A stretch of DNA of 64,000 nt from Nonomuraea sp. SYSU D8015 (GTDB lineage: Bacteria; Actinomycetota; Actinomycetes; Streptosporangiales; Streptosporangiaceae): assembly GCF_008065375.1 (NCBI RefSeq), contig NZ_VJYI01000035.1, forward strand, positions 1 to 64,000, written 5' to 3'. A program made the position numbers and the translations under genes. Shown in pieces: positions 40,081-48,383 of the stretch. Each line of letters opens with the position of its first letter. Position 1 is the stretch's first letter. Below the pieces are notes generated by a model, which worked only from the letters and a program-made list of their open reading frames with translations, ran no database searches and was not told the origin of the DNA.

Positions 40081-40698
40081 ATGGTCAACGACGGCAACAA
40101 CAGTGCGGCCGACTTCCTTCCCGGCACGCTGGACCTGGAGTCGCTGCGAAGCGCGGCGGCGCACTGCGAGGGCTGCGGGCGTTATCGGAACGCCACGCAG
40201 ACGGTGTTCGGCGAGGGCTCGCCGCAGGCGACGTTCATGCTGGTGGGCGAGGTGCCCGGAGACCAGGAGGACCGCCAGGGGCATCCCTTCGTGGGGCCGG
40301 CGGGCCGCGTGCTGGACAAAGGGCTCGCGGAGGCGGGGATCCCGCGTGACGACGTCTACGTGACGAACGCGGTCAAACACTTCTCGTTCACGCTCAGGGG
40401 CAAGCGGCGGATCCACCAGAAGCCGACGGCCGCCGAGATCACGGCCTGCCACCCGTGGCTCGACGCCGAACTCGAGGTCGTGGATCCGCGGGTGATCGTG
40501 GTGCTGGGCGCGACGGCGGCGCGGGCGCTGCTGGGGCCGGCGTTCCGGGTGACGCGGAGCCGGGGCGAGCCGGTGCCGCTCGGTGACGCGCTCGCCGTGG
40601 CGACGATCCACCCGTCGGCGGTGCTGCGCGCGCCGGACCGGGACGCGGCCTACGCGGGCTTCCTGGCCGACCTCCAGGTGGCGGCCCGCGCGGCCTAG
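40081..40698 (+). CDS. udgX: Uracil-DNA glycosylase, UdgX type
   Basis: A 205-residue member of the UDG superfamily. Motif 1 is GEVPGDQEDRQGHPFVGPAG, and the mobile loop carries the UdgX hallmark KRRIH (residues 108-112). His112 corresponds to the histidine that becomes covalently bound to the abasic site in mycobacterial UdgX. The last motif is IHPSAVLRAP. Cys29, Cys32 and Cys123 fit the iron-sulphur cluster ligands; the fourth family-4 cysteine position (VKC) reads VKH here. ATG 40081 gives the expected length. It probably traps and repairs uracil in DNA; its partner proteins are not adjacent. Confidence 0.92.
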   Translation: MVNDGNNSAADFLPGTLDLESLRSAAAHCEGCGRYRNATQTVFGEGSPQATFMLVGEVPGDQEDRQGHPFVGPAGRVLDKGLAEAGIPRDDVYVTNAVKHFSFTLRGKRRIHQKPTAAEITACHPWLDAELEVVDPRVIVVLGATAARALLGPAFRVTRSRGEPVPLGDALAVATIHPSAVLRAPDRDAAYAGFLADLQVAARAA

Positions 40699-40745
40699 CG
40701 CTCGGGTGGGGTCCGTGCGGCTCAACCTCAGGCGGCCCGCGCGGC

Positions 40746-42014
40746 TCAGTCGGCCTCGGCGCCGGCCACGGCGCCCGCGCGGTAGTTCCTGAAGCGGGCC
40801 ACGGACAGGCCGACGACCAGCACCGTGACGGCGCACGCCAGGCCGCCGCCCACCCACGCCCCGGTCAGCCCGAACGCCGTCGCGGTCGCGCCGGCCCGCA
40901 GCTCGCCCAGGCGCGGCCCGCCGGCCACGACCACCATGAACGCCCCCTGCAGCCGCCCGCGCATCTCGTCGGGCGCGTACAGCTGCAGGATCGACTGCCG
41001 CCACACCGCCGAGACCACGTCGGCCATCCCGCCGACCGCCATGAACGCCACCACCAGCCACAACTGGCCCGAGAGTCCGGCGGCGGCGACGGCCAGGCCC
41101 CACACGGCGATGACCACCACCAGCCCGATCCCCTGGCGCCTGACCCGCCCGACCCATCCGGAGAACAGCGCGCCGGCGACCGAGCCGATGGCCATGGCCG
41201 CGTTCATCCAGCCGAGCGCGATCATGGACCCGCCGAACCGGTCGGCGGCCGCCTCAGGGAAGAGGGCACGCGGCATGGCGAAGACCATCGCGATGATGTC
41301 CACGACGAACGACATCAGCAGCACGGGGCTCCTGACGATAAAGCTGAGCCCCTCCAGGACGGCCCGGGCGCCCGGACGTCGCACCTCGCCCAGCGGGGGC
41401 AGTGAGGGGAGCCTGAGGGCCGCGTAGAGGCTGCCGGTGAACAGCAGGGCGTCCACCGCGTACGTGGCCGCCACCCCTCCCGAGCTCAGCAGCACCCCGG
41501 CGATCATCGGCCCGGCCACCGAGCCGATGCTGTAGACCAGCGAGTTCAGCGCGTTCGCGGCGGGCACCAGCTCCGGCTCCAGGATCCGGGGGATGATCGC
41601 GCCCCTGGTCGGCCCGGTGATCGCGAAGCCGGTGGCGTTCAGGGCGACCGCGGCGAAGATCAGGTAGAGGTTCCGCAGGTCGAGCAGCGCCTGGACGAGG
41701 ATGAGCAGGGTGGCCGCCCAGGCCACGAACGATCCCGCGATCAGCAGCCGGCGCCGGTCCACGGCGTCGGCGACCGCGCCTCCCCACAGCCCGAAGACGA
41801 CCAGCGGGATCAGGTTGGCCATGCCGAGCAGGCCGACCCAGAACGAGGACTGGGTGAGGTCGAAGACCTGCTGGCCGACCGCGACGACGGTCGCGCCGAC
41901 GCCGACGTGGGTGACGGCCTGCCCGACCCAGATCCGCCGGTACGCGGGCACGCCCAGCGGACGGGTGTCTACCAGATGACGTTTGAGCAGCTCCCCGATT
42001 GCCACTTGACGCAC
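40746..42014 (-). CDS. MFS transporter (putative exporter)
   Basis: A 422-residue major facilitator protein with twelve predicted helices in two six-helix halves. The loop 2-3 motif appears as GGAVADAVDRRRLLIAGSF, and later APDEMRGRLQGAFMVVVAG fits an enterobactin/macrolide exporter-like MFS (EntS/MdtG group). GTG 42014 is chosen because it starts two bases after the stop of pdxH; TTG 42026 is possible but badly spaced from GGAAAGG. Substrate unknown. The coupling to pdxH looks positional rather than functional. Confidence 0.82.
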   Translation of the reverse strand: MRQVAIGELLKRHLVDTRPLGVPAYRRIWVGQAVTHVGVGATVVAVGQQVFDLTQSSFWVGLLGMANLIPLVVFGLWGGAVADAVDRRRLLIAGSFVAWAATLLILVQALLDLRNLYLIFAAVALNATGFAITGPTRGAIIPRILEPELVPAANALNSLVYSIGSVAGPMIAGVLLSSGGVAATYAVDALLFTGSLYAALRLPSLPPLGEVRRPGARAVLEGLSFIVRSPVLLMSFVVDIIAMVFAMPRALFPEAAADRFGGSMIALGWMNAAMAIGSVAGALFSGWVGRVRRQGIGLVVVIAVWGLAVAAAGLSGQLWLVVAFMAVGGMADVVSAVWRQSILQLYAPDEMRGRLQGAFMVVVAGGPRLGELRAGATATAFGLTGAWVGGGLACAVTVLVVGLSVARFRNYRAGAVAGAEAD

Positions 42015-42015
42015 A

Positions 42016-42711
42016 TTAAGGTGCAAGCCTTTCCAGGGCCCAGCCGGGTCGGGTCCGCCGGTAGCGGAGCCGGTCGTGCATGCGGTCGAGCTGTCCCTGC
42101 CAGAACTCCATCTCCACGGGCGTCACCCGGTAGCCGCCCCAGAAGTCGGGCACCGGCGGGTCGTCCGGCCAGCGATCGGCCAGCTCCCGGTAGCGGGCGT
42201 CGAGCTCCTCCCTGGAGCGCACGACCGCCGACTGGCGCGAGGCCCACGCGCCGATGCGCGAGCCGTACGGGCGGGACCTGAAGTATTCGGCCGACTCCTC
42301 GTGGGAGATCTTCGCGACGGTGCCCTCGATGCGGACCTGGCGGCGGATCGGATGCCAGGGGAACAGCAGCGAGGCCCGGGGATTCTCGGCCAGGTCGCGG
42401 CCCTTGCGTGACTCGTAGTTGGTGTAGAAGACGAATCCGCGTTCGTCATAGCCCTTCAGCAGGACCGTCCTGGCGCTCGGGCGGCCGCCGGCGGAGGCGG
42501 TGGCCAGGATCATGGCGTTGGGTTCGGGCAGGCCGGCCTCGAGCGCGTCCTGGAACCAGACGGTGAATTGCGCGATGGGATCGGACGCGAGGTCGGACTC
42601 GAGCAGCGGTTCGCCCTCGTACGTACGGCGAAGCCCCGCCAGCACGGGCGGGCGCGGGGTGGCATCCACGAGACGGTATTCTTGCGCGCCCGCGTTACGG
42701 ATCTCATGCAC
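42016..42711 (-). CDS. pdxH: Pyridoxamine/pyridoxine 5'-phosphate oxidase
   Basis: An enzyme of up to 231 residues that makes pyridoxal 5'-phosphate with FMN. Segments include DPIAQFTVWFQDALEAGLPE, FMN-binding ARTVLLKGYDERGFVFYTNY and SRKGRDLAENPRASLLFPWH, RQVRIEGTVAKISHEESAEY and the C-terminal VEMEFWQGQLDRMHDRLRYR. Start is uncertain: GTG 42711 gives the longest form but sits directly on GGGGAGGG; GTG 42669 and GTG 42645 are alternatives nearer to the family's length. It is divergent from citrate synthase. Its product is the cofactor of SerC and the aminotransferase elsewhere in the window. Confidence 0.9.
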   Translation of the reverse strand: MHEIRNAGAQEYRLVDATPRPPVLAGLRRTYEGEPLLESDLASDPIAQFTVWFQDALEAGLPEPNAMILATASAGGRPSARTVLLKGYDERGFVFYTNYESRKGRDLAENPRASLLFPWHPIRRQVRIEGTVAKISHEESAEYFRSRPYGSRIGAWASRQSAVVRSREELDARYRELADRWPDDPPVPDFWGGYRVTPVEMEFWQGQLDRMHDRLRYRRTRPGWALERLAP

Positions 42712-42850
42712 CCCTCCCCACCAGCGGGTTTGGCCTAACGGCGGGTCCCGAGACCGAGCATGTGCTGGTAGGCGGTTAAATTGACCCGCCGGTATCTCGA
42801 CATCAAGGCTTTGCATTGCCGGAACATGGCAGAAAGGGAGGCGGCCGAGC

Positions 42851-43957
42851 ATGTCCGACTTCAAACCCGGGCTCGAAGGCGTCGTAGCTTTCGAGACCGA
42901 GATCGCGGAACCGGACAAAGAAGGGGGCGCCCTTCGATACCGGGGCGTCGACATCGAAGAGCTGGTCGGCCGTGTCCCGTTCGGACACGTTTGGGGCCTG
43001 CTGGTCGACAACAAGTTCCAGCCGGGCCTGCCCCCGGCGGAGCCGTACCCCATCCCTGTCCACTCCGGTGACATCCGCGTAGACGTACAGAGCGCGCTGG
43101 CCATGCTGGCTCCGGCCTATGGCTTCAAGCCGCTGCTCGACATCAGTGACGACGAGGCCCGCGACCAACTGGCGCGGGCCTCGGTCATGGCTCTGTCGTT
43201 CGTGGCGCAGTCGGCGCGCGGGCTCGGCCTGCCGATGGTGCCGCAGAGCCGGGTCGACGAGGCCAAGACCATCGTCGAGCGTTTCATGATCCGCTGGCGC
43301 GGTGAGCCCGACCCCAAGCATGTCAAGGCCATCGACGCCTACTGGACCTCCGCGGCCGAGCACGGCATGAACGCCTCCACGTTCACCGCCCGCGTCATCG
43401 CCTCCACCGGCGCCGACGTGGCCGCCGCGCTCTCGGGCGCCGTGGGCGCCATGTCGGGCCCGCTGCACGGCGGCGCCCCGGCCCGCGTGCTCCACATGAT
43501 CGAGGGCGTGGAGCAGCTCGGCGACGCCAAGAAGTACGTCCAGAGCGAGCTCGACAAGGGCAACAGGCTCATGGGCTTCGGCCACCGCGTCTACCGCGCG
43601 GAGGACCCGCGGGCCCGCGTGCTTCGCCGCACCGCCAAGGAGCTCGACGCGCCCCGGTACGAGGTCGCGGCGGCGCTGGAGCAGGCCGCGCTGGAGGAGC
43701 TGCACGCGCGCAAGCCCGACCGCGTGCTGGCCACCAACGTGGAGTACTGGGCGGCCGTGGTGCTGGACTTCGCCGAGGTGCCGTCCCACATGTTCACCTC
43801 GATGTTCACCTGCGCCCGCACGGCCGGCTGGGCCGCGCACATCCTGGAGCAGAAGCGCACGGGCAGGCTGGTCCGCCCCAGCGCGATCTACACCGGCCCC
43901 GCCTCGCGCCCGCTCAGCGACGTGCCCGGCGCCGACGAGGTGGTCGGCAAGTACTGA
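42851..43957 (+). CDS. Citrate synthase (type II-like, CitA/GltA2 branch)
   Basis: A 368-residue enzyme condensing oxaloacetate and acetyl-CoA. It starts MSDFKPGLEGVVAFETEIAE after AAGGGAGG. It carries LRYRGVDIEELVG, the histidine motif AMSGPLHGGAPARVL, the second histidine GFGHRVYRAEDPRARVL and the catalytic aspartate in WAAVVLDFAEVPSHMFTSMF. The substrate arginine is in the C-terminal ARTAGWAAHILEQK. This length and N-terminus match the second citrate synthase of actinomycetes (also linked to methylcitrate activity), so strict substrate choice is open. A terminator follows 31 bases after the stop. Confidence 0.94.
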   Translation: MSDFKPGLEGVVAFETEIAEPDKEGGALRYRGVDIEELVGRVPFGHVWGLLVDNKFQPGLPPAEPYPIPVHSGDIRVDVQSALAMLAPAYGFKPLLDISDDEARDQLARASVMALSFVAQSARGLGLPMVPQSRVDEAKTIVERFMIRWRGEPDPKHVKAIDAYWTSAAEHGMNASTFTARVIASTGADVAAALSGAVGAMSGPLHGGAPARVLHMIEGVEQLGDAKKYVQSELDKGNRLMGFGHRVYRAEDPRARVLRRTAKELDAPRYEVAAALEQAALEELHARKPDRVLATNVEYWAAVVLDFAEVPSHMFTSMFTCARTAGWAAHILEQKRTGRLVRPSAIYTGPASRPLSDVPGADEVVGKY

Positions 43958-43987
43958 CCCGAGTACTGATCTCTGCCCGCTGACATG

Positions 43988-44024
43988 ACGGCTACCGCGC
44001 GGCTCGCACCCGCGCGGTAGCCGT
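43988..44024 (+). terminator. Terminator after citrate synthase
   Basis: A perfect 15-base-pair stem (ACGGCTACCGCGCGG with its complement) closes a seven-base loop at 44003-44009. It ends in GTTCTCC rather than a T-run, as is common in actinomycetes. Confidence 0.85.
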
Positions 44025-44063
44025 TCTCCACTGAAGGCCCCCTTTAACGGACGGGTTGATGGC

Positions 44064-44384
44064 GTGCGCCTGCCGGCACTCGCCGAGGTCGTCACGGCCC
44101 AGTCCGGTGGCCTGGCCACCTCCCCCGACAGGTTCGGCCGGATCTTGACGCTCCCCCCGTTCGCGGACTTCAACGCACCCACGCTCAGGCAGGCGCTGAC
44201 GGCCATGGGCCGACCCGGCGGCCCCATCGACGCCCGGGACCCGCTGCAGGAGGGCCCGATCCGCCGGACGGCACTCCTCAAGTCCCAGGCCGCTCCCGTC
44301 GCCGCTGACCTGGGCGTTCATGGTGAAAGTTTCACGAATCTCAAATCCCGGACCGCGTACGAGCCACTCCAGGCAGGTCGGTAG
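44064..44384 (+). pseudogene. Possible decayed or small coding region before serC
   Basis: This frame has the codon signature of a real gene: about 95 percent of third positions from 44064 to about 44290 are G or C. The translation includes LATSPDRFGRILTLPPFADF and LRQALTAMGRPGGPI; the last part faintly recalls the C-terminus of dihydrodipicolinate synthase-like proteins. The signature fades after about 44290, and the frame stops inside the serC promoter region. No good ribosome site precedes GTG 44064. It may be a remnant of a lost gene or an unrecognised small gene. Confidence 0.35.
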
Positions 44385-44394
44385 GCTCCGTTAC

Positions 44395-45504
44395 GTGGCT
44401 GACATCGTGATTCCCGCTGACATCAAGCCCGCCGACGGCCGCTTCGGCTGCGGGCCCTCGAAGGTTCGCACCGAGCAACTGGCCGCGCTCGCCGCCTCCG
44501 GCGCGAGCCTCATGGGCACCTCCCACCGCCAGAAGCCGGTCAAGAACCTGGTCGGCCGCGTACGCTCCGGGCTCGCCGACCTGTTCTCGCTGCCCGAGGG
44601 CTACCAGGTCGTGCTCGGCAACGGCGGCACCACCGCGTTCTGGGACATCGCCGCCTTCGGGCTCGTCCGCGAGAAGGCGCAGCACCTGTCGTTCGGCGAG
44701 TTCTCCTCAAAGTTCGCCGCGGTCACCAAGAAGGCGCCGTGGCTGGCCGAGCCGAGCGTCATCAAGTCCGAGGTCGGCACCCACCCCACGCCGGTGGCCG
44801 AGGAGGGCGTGGACGTCTACGCGCTCACCCACAACGAGACCTCGACCGGCGTGGCCATGCCCATCAAGCGCGTGGGCGGCGAGGACGACCTCGTGCTCGT
44901 CGACGCCACCTCCGGCGCCGGCGGCCTGCCCGTCGACATCACGGAGAGCGACGTCTACTACTTCGCGCCGCAGAAGAGCTTCGCCTCCGACGGCGGCCTG
45001 TGGATCGCGATCATGTCGCCACGCGCCCTGGCCAGGGTCGAAGAGATCGCCGCGACCGGCCGCTACGTGCCGGAGTTCTTCAGCCTGCCGATCGCCATCG
45101 ACAACTCCGGCAAGGACCAGACCTACAACACCCCGGCCGTGGCCACGCTGTTCCTGCTGGCCGACCAGCTCGACTGGATGAACGGCAACGGCGGCCTGGC
45201 CTGGACCACCGCCCGCACGGCCGACTCCAGCTCGCGGCTCTACACCTGGGCCGAGAAGTCGACGTACGCCACGCCGTTCGCCGCCCCCGAGTTCCGCTCG
45301 CAGGTGGTCGGCACGATCGACTTCTCCGACGACGTGGACGCCGCGGCAGTGGCCAAGGTGCTGCGCGCCAACGGCATCGTCGACACCGAGCCCTACCGCA
45401 AGCTGGGCCGCAACCAGCTGCGCATCGCGATGTTCCCGGCCATCGACCCGGCCGACATCGACGCGCTGACCACGTGCGTCGACTACGTGGTCGAGCGCCT
45501 CTAG
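44395..45504 (+). CDS. serC: Phosphoserine aminotransferase
   Basis: A 369-residue PLP enzyme that makes phosphoserine in serine synthesis. It begins ADIVIPADIKPADGRFGCGP and has LMGTSHRQKPVKNLVGRVRS, VLGNGGTTAFWDIAAFGLVR, THNETSTGVAMPIK and the lysine region VYYFAPQKSFASDGGLWIAI (Lys of APQK). This is the actinobacterial SerC type. The start is GTG 44395; an upstream ATG at 44320 would add non-conserved residues. A strong bidirectional terminator follows. Confidence 0.95.
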   Translation: MADIVIPADIKPADGRFGCGPSKVRTEQLAALAASGASLMGTSHRQKPVKNLVGRVRSGLADLFSLPEGYQVVLGNGGTTAFWDIAAFGLVREKAQHLSFGEFSSKFAAVTKKAPWLAEPSVIKSEVGTHPTPVAEEGVDVYALTHNETSTGVAMPIKRVGGEDDLVLVDATSGAGGLPVDITESDVYYFAPQKSFASDGGLWIAIMSPRALARVEEIAATGRYVPEFFSLPIAIDNSGKDQTYNTPAVATLFLLADQLDWMNGNGGLAWTTARTADSSSRLYTWAEKSTYATPFAAPEFRSQVVGTIDFSDDVDAAAVAKVLRANGIVDTEPYRKLGRNQLRIAMFPAIDPADIDALTTCVDYVVERL

Positions 45505-45535
45505 CTCTGTAACCCGTAGCCCTGCAGCTCGGCGA

Positions 45536-45575
45536 ACGAAGGGCGAGCACGTCCGCTGACGTGCTCGCCCTTCGT
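45536..45575. terminator. Bidirectional terminator between serC and rhomboid genes
   Basis: A perfect 17-base-pair stem (ACGAAGGGCGAGCACGT with its complement) encloses a six-base loop at 45553-45558. It is 31 bases after the serC stop and 6 bases after the rhomboid stop, so it serves both convergent genes. Confidence 0.9.
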
Positions 45576-45581
45576 GTTCGT

Positions 45582-46205
45582 CTAGGAGGCGGGGATCTCC
45601 GGCTTCTTCTTGCGGCGCAGCACCCAACCGGCGACCACGCCGCCGATGAGGCCGAACAGGTGCCCCTGCCAGGAGATGCCCTGCTGGTTGGGCAGCAGGC
45701 CGGCCAGGATCCCCCAGTAGGCGATGCCGACGCCGACGGCGATCACGATGTCGAGCAGCCGCCGGTCGAACACGCCCCTGGCCATGATGTAGCCGAAGTA
45801 GCCGAACACCAGACCGCTCGCCCCCACCGTGTAGACGTCGGGGCTCGTCACCCAGGTGCCCAGGCCGCCGATCAGGATGATGATCAGGCTTGCCCAGAGG
45901 AACTTGCCGACGTCGCGCAGGCCGGCCAGGAAGCCGAGGACCAGCAGCGGCAGCGAGTTGGCCATGAGGTGGGCGAAGCCGCCGTGCAGGAAAGGCGCGA
46001 ACAGGATGCCGGCCAGGCCCTCGGGATCCCACCCGAGGATGCCGAACTGGTCGAGGGCGCCGTTGAGCACGAAGTCCACGCCTTCGACGACCCACATCAC
46101 GGCGAGCATGGCGATCACGATGATGAGGGCGCTCAGCGCACCTGAGAGAAGGGCTCCGGCGCCGCGTTTGGCGGACCCGAACCTGGAACCCGAATAGTCG
46201 CTCAT
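45582..46205 (-). CDS. Rhomboid-family intramembrane protease
   Basis: A 207-residue membrane protease with six predicted helices. The catalytic serine is in VGASGLVFGYFG (GASG) and the histidine in ISWQGHLFGLIGG. The HLMANSLPLLVLG helix provides the usual His and Asn of the second helix. Rhomboids cut type I membrane proteins inside the bilayer; the substrate here is unknown. ATG 46205 (MSDYSGSRFG) is chosen; the next in-frame ATG at 46211 adds only two residues. Confidence 0.9.
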   Translation of the reverse strand: MSDYSGSRFGSAKRGAGALLSGALSALIIVIAMLAVMWVVEGVDFVLNGALDQFGILGWDPEGLAGILFAPFLHGGFAHLMANSLPLLVLGFLAGLRDVGKFLWASLIIILIGGLGTWVTSPDVYTVGASGLVFGYFGYIMARGVFDRRLLDIVIAVGVGIAYWGILAGLLPNQQGISWQGHLFGLIGGVVAGWVLRRKKKPEIPAS

Positions 46206-46309
46206 CCGCACTCCCAGTAGCTCGGCTTCTCTCTTTACCGTACGCAGGAAGTGCTATGAGCGCGCTAAAAAGAGTCCCCCTCCCGTTCCGGGGCGGGAGG
46301 GGGACCCGG

Positions 46310-47074
46310 CTATTCGCCCTTCCACTGGGGCGCGCGCTTCTCGGCGAAGGCGGCGGCGCCCTCCATGGCGTCCTTGGAGCCGAACACCGGATTGATGATC
46401 GCCCCTTGCCTCTTGAACATCTCCTCCAGCGGCCAGTCCTGCGACTCGATGATCACCTTCTTGGTCGCGGCGAGCGCCAGCGGGGCGTTGGCGGCGATCT
46501 TGCGGGCCAGTTCCAGCGCGCCCTCCAGGGCCGCGCCCGGCTCGGCGATCCGGTTGACCAGGCCGAGCTCGTACAGGCGCGAGGCCGGATAGTGGTCGCC
46601 GGTCAGGGCGATCTCCATGGCCACGTGGTACGGGATCCTGCGCGGCAGCCGCATGATCCCGCCCGCGCCCGCCACGAGCCCGCGCTTGGGCTCCGGCAGC
46701 CCGAACGTGGCCTCCGACGACGCCACGATGACGTCACACGCCAGGGCCAGCTCGAATCCTCCGGCCAGCGCGTACCCTTCCACCGCGGCGACCAGCGGCT
46801 TCTTGGGCGGCGACTCGGTCAGCCCGCCGAAGCCCCGGCCCTCCACCACCGGGAAGTCGCCGGTCAGGAACCCTTTCAGGTCCATCCCCGCGGAGAATGT
46901 GCCGCCCGCGCCGGTCAGGACATAAGCGGAAATGTCAGGGCGGGCGTCCAGGTCGTCCAGCGCACTCGCGATCCCGCGTGCCACCGCCCCGTTGACGGCG
47001 TTGCGGGCCTTGGGGCGGTTGATCGTGATGATCGCTACGTTGCCGGACTCCTCGACGAGCACTTCGTCAGACAC
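46310..47074 (-). CDS. Enoyl-CoA hydratase/isomerase (crotonase family)
   Basis: A 254-residue crotonase-fold protein. The CoA and oxyanion segments are TINRPKARNAVNGAVARGIA, TFSAGMDLKGFL and ALAGGFELALACDVIVASSE, followed by FGLPEPKRGLVAGAGGIMRL, where the catalytic glutamates fall (PEPKRG). GTG 47074 follows AAAGGG, five bases away; the frame runs further upstream but through non-coding sequence. It is co-directional with the short-chain dehydrogenase gene, and both could act on beta-oxidation intermediates. Confidence 0.91.
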   Translation of the reverse strand: MSDEVLVEESGNVAIITINRPKARNAVNGAVARGIASALDDLDARPDISAYVLTGAGGTFSAGMDLKGFLTGDFPVVEGRGFGGLTESPPKKPLVAAVEGYALAGGFELALACDVIVASSEATFGLPEPKRGLVAGAGGIMRLPRRIPYHVAMEIALTGDHYPASRLYELGLVNRIAEPGAALEGALELARKIAANAPLALAATKKVIIESQDWPLEEMFKRQGAIINPVFGSKDAMEGAAAFAEKRAPQWKGE

Positions 47075-47561
47075 AACAACCCTTTCGATCGAGACTCGCG
47101 GGGTTCGGCCCCGCGGGGCGTTGACGGGCAGCTGCCGGATCCGGCCCTTCGCCCGACCGAGGTGGTCAGCGGGCTCGGGGCGTCCCCGGCGGATTGCGGG
47201 GATGCGGGGGCGCATTCCCGCCCACGACCGTGACGCGGAGGGCATCCCCGCCCACGACGGTGCTGCGAGGACCGCTCCGCCACCCGCGGCGGGGGATGCG
47301 CCCCCGCCGCGTGCCCCGCGGGCAGACACCGCCCCTGCGGGTGGTGCCGTGCCTCCCACGGGACCGCCCAGCAGTTGGACGCACCGCCGCGGAGGCGGCC
47401 CGCCCCGCAGCGCCCGTGGGCAGCTCCTACGCGTCCGCCCCGGTGCCGGCGCCTCGCGGTGACGTGAAGCGTCGGCCGGCGGTCGCGGGCAGGCCGGCGG
47501 CAGCGGGCCGCAGGAGCCTTGGGTGCGGGTTGCGGCGCGAGGGCGCAGGCCGGCGGGCGGG
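47075..47561. other. 487-base gene-free gap with imperfect repeats
   Basis: No frame here has genuine codon bias. A 30-base unit is repeated once (47212-47240 and 47242-47270, about six mismatches), with CCCGCCCACGAC common to both copies. GATGCGGGGGCGCAT (47201-47215) is nearly its own complement, and a related element (GGATGCGCCCCCGCC) lies near 47291. The stretch separates two co-directional metabolic genes and could hold a promoter for the enoyl-CoA hydratase gene, but none is obvious. Confidence 0.5.
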
Positions 47562-48335
47562 TTACTTCGGCTGGAAGCGGATGCCGCCGTCGAAGCGGAT
47601 GACCTCGGCGTTCATGTAGTCGTTCTCGATCAACGACCGCACCAGGTGCGCGAACTCCTCGGCCCGGCCCATCCGCTTGGGGAAGACCACCGGCGCCACC
47701 AGCTTGGCCTTGAACTCCTCGGCGTTCGGCGAGAAGCCGTAGATGGGGGTGTCGATGATGCCGGGGCAGATCGTGTTCACGCGGACGCCGATCGCCGACA
47801 GGTCGCGGGCCGCGGGCACCGTCATGCCCACGATGCCGCCCTTGGAGGCCGAGTACGCCAGCTGCCCGGTCTGCCCCTCCAGCGCCGCCACCGACGCGGT
47901 GTTGATCACCACGCCACGCTGCCCGTCGGCGTCGGCGGGCTCGGTCTTGGCGATCGCGGCCGCGGCCAGGCGCATGAGGTTGAACGTGCCGATCAGATTG
48001 ACCTCGATGACCTTGCGGTAGGTGGCCGGGTTGTGCGGCTGGCCCTCGCGGTTCACCGTACGCTCCGCCCAACCGATGCCGGCGCTGTTGACCACCACGC
48101 GCAGCGGCTTGCCGGTGGCCACGGCGGCGTCCACGGCCGCCTGCACCTGGTCGTCGTCCGACACGTCCGTCCTGACGAAGACGCCGCCGATCTCGTCGGC
48201 GACGGTCTTGCCGCGCTCCTCGTTGAGGTCGGCGACGACCACCGTGGCGCCGGCGCGGGCCAGCTCGCGGGCCGTGGCCTCGCCGAGACCGCTGGCGCCG
48301 CCGGAGATGATTGCTGCAGATCCGTTCACGTCCAT
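47562..48335 (-). CDS. Short-chain dehydrogenase (3-hydroxyacyl-CoA dehydrogenase type 2-like)
   Basis: A 257-residue Rossmann-fold oxidoreductase. The NAD motif is SGGASGLGEATARELA, the structural motif NSAGIG, and the active triad shows Ser in INTASVAALEGQTGQ with YSASK (Tyr and Lys). FDGGIRFQPK ends the protein. The layout, with VADLNEERG after strand 2, fits HSD17B10-like 3-hydroxyacyl-CoA dehydrogenases using NAD. Situated next to an enoyl-CoA hydratase gene, it may supply the third step of beta-oxidation; this is inference from neighbours. Confidence 0.9.
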   Translation of the reverse strand: MDVNGSAAIISGGASGLGEATARELARAGATVVVADLNEERGKTVADEIGGVFVRTDVSDDDQVQAAVDAAVATGKPLRVVVNSAGIGWAERTVNREGQPHNPATYRKVIEVNLIGTFNLMRLAAAAIAKTEPADADGQRGVVINTASVAALEGQTGQLAYSASKGGIVGMTVPAARDLSAIGVRVNTICPGIIDTPIYGFSPNAEEFKAKLVAPVVFPKRMGRAEEFAHLVRSLIENDYMNAEVIRFDGGIRFQPK

Positions 48336-48383
48336 AGACCGGACCTTAACCCGCCAACCGAATGAAGTTCTACTCGGGGGTGG

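Noticed and set aside
47194..47619. Rightward frame in the gap before the short-chain dehydrogenase
   Set aside because: Arg/Pro/Ala-rich with no start signal; it runs into the antisense of a clear gene.
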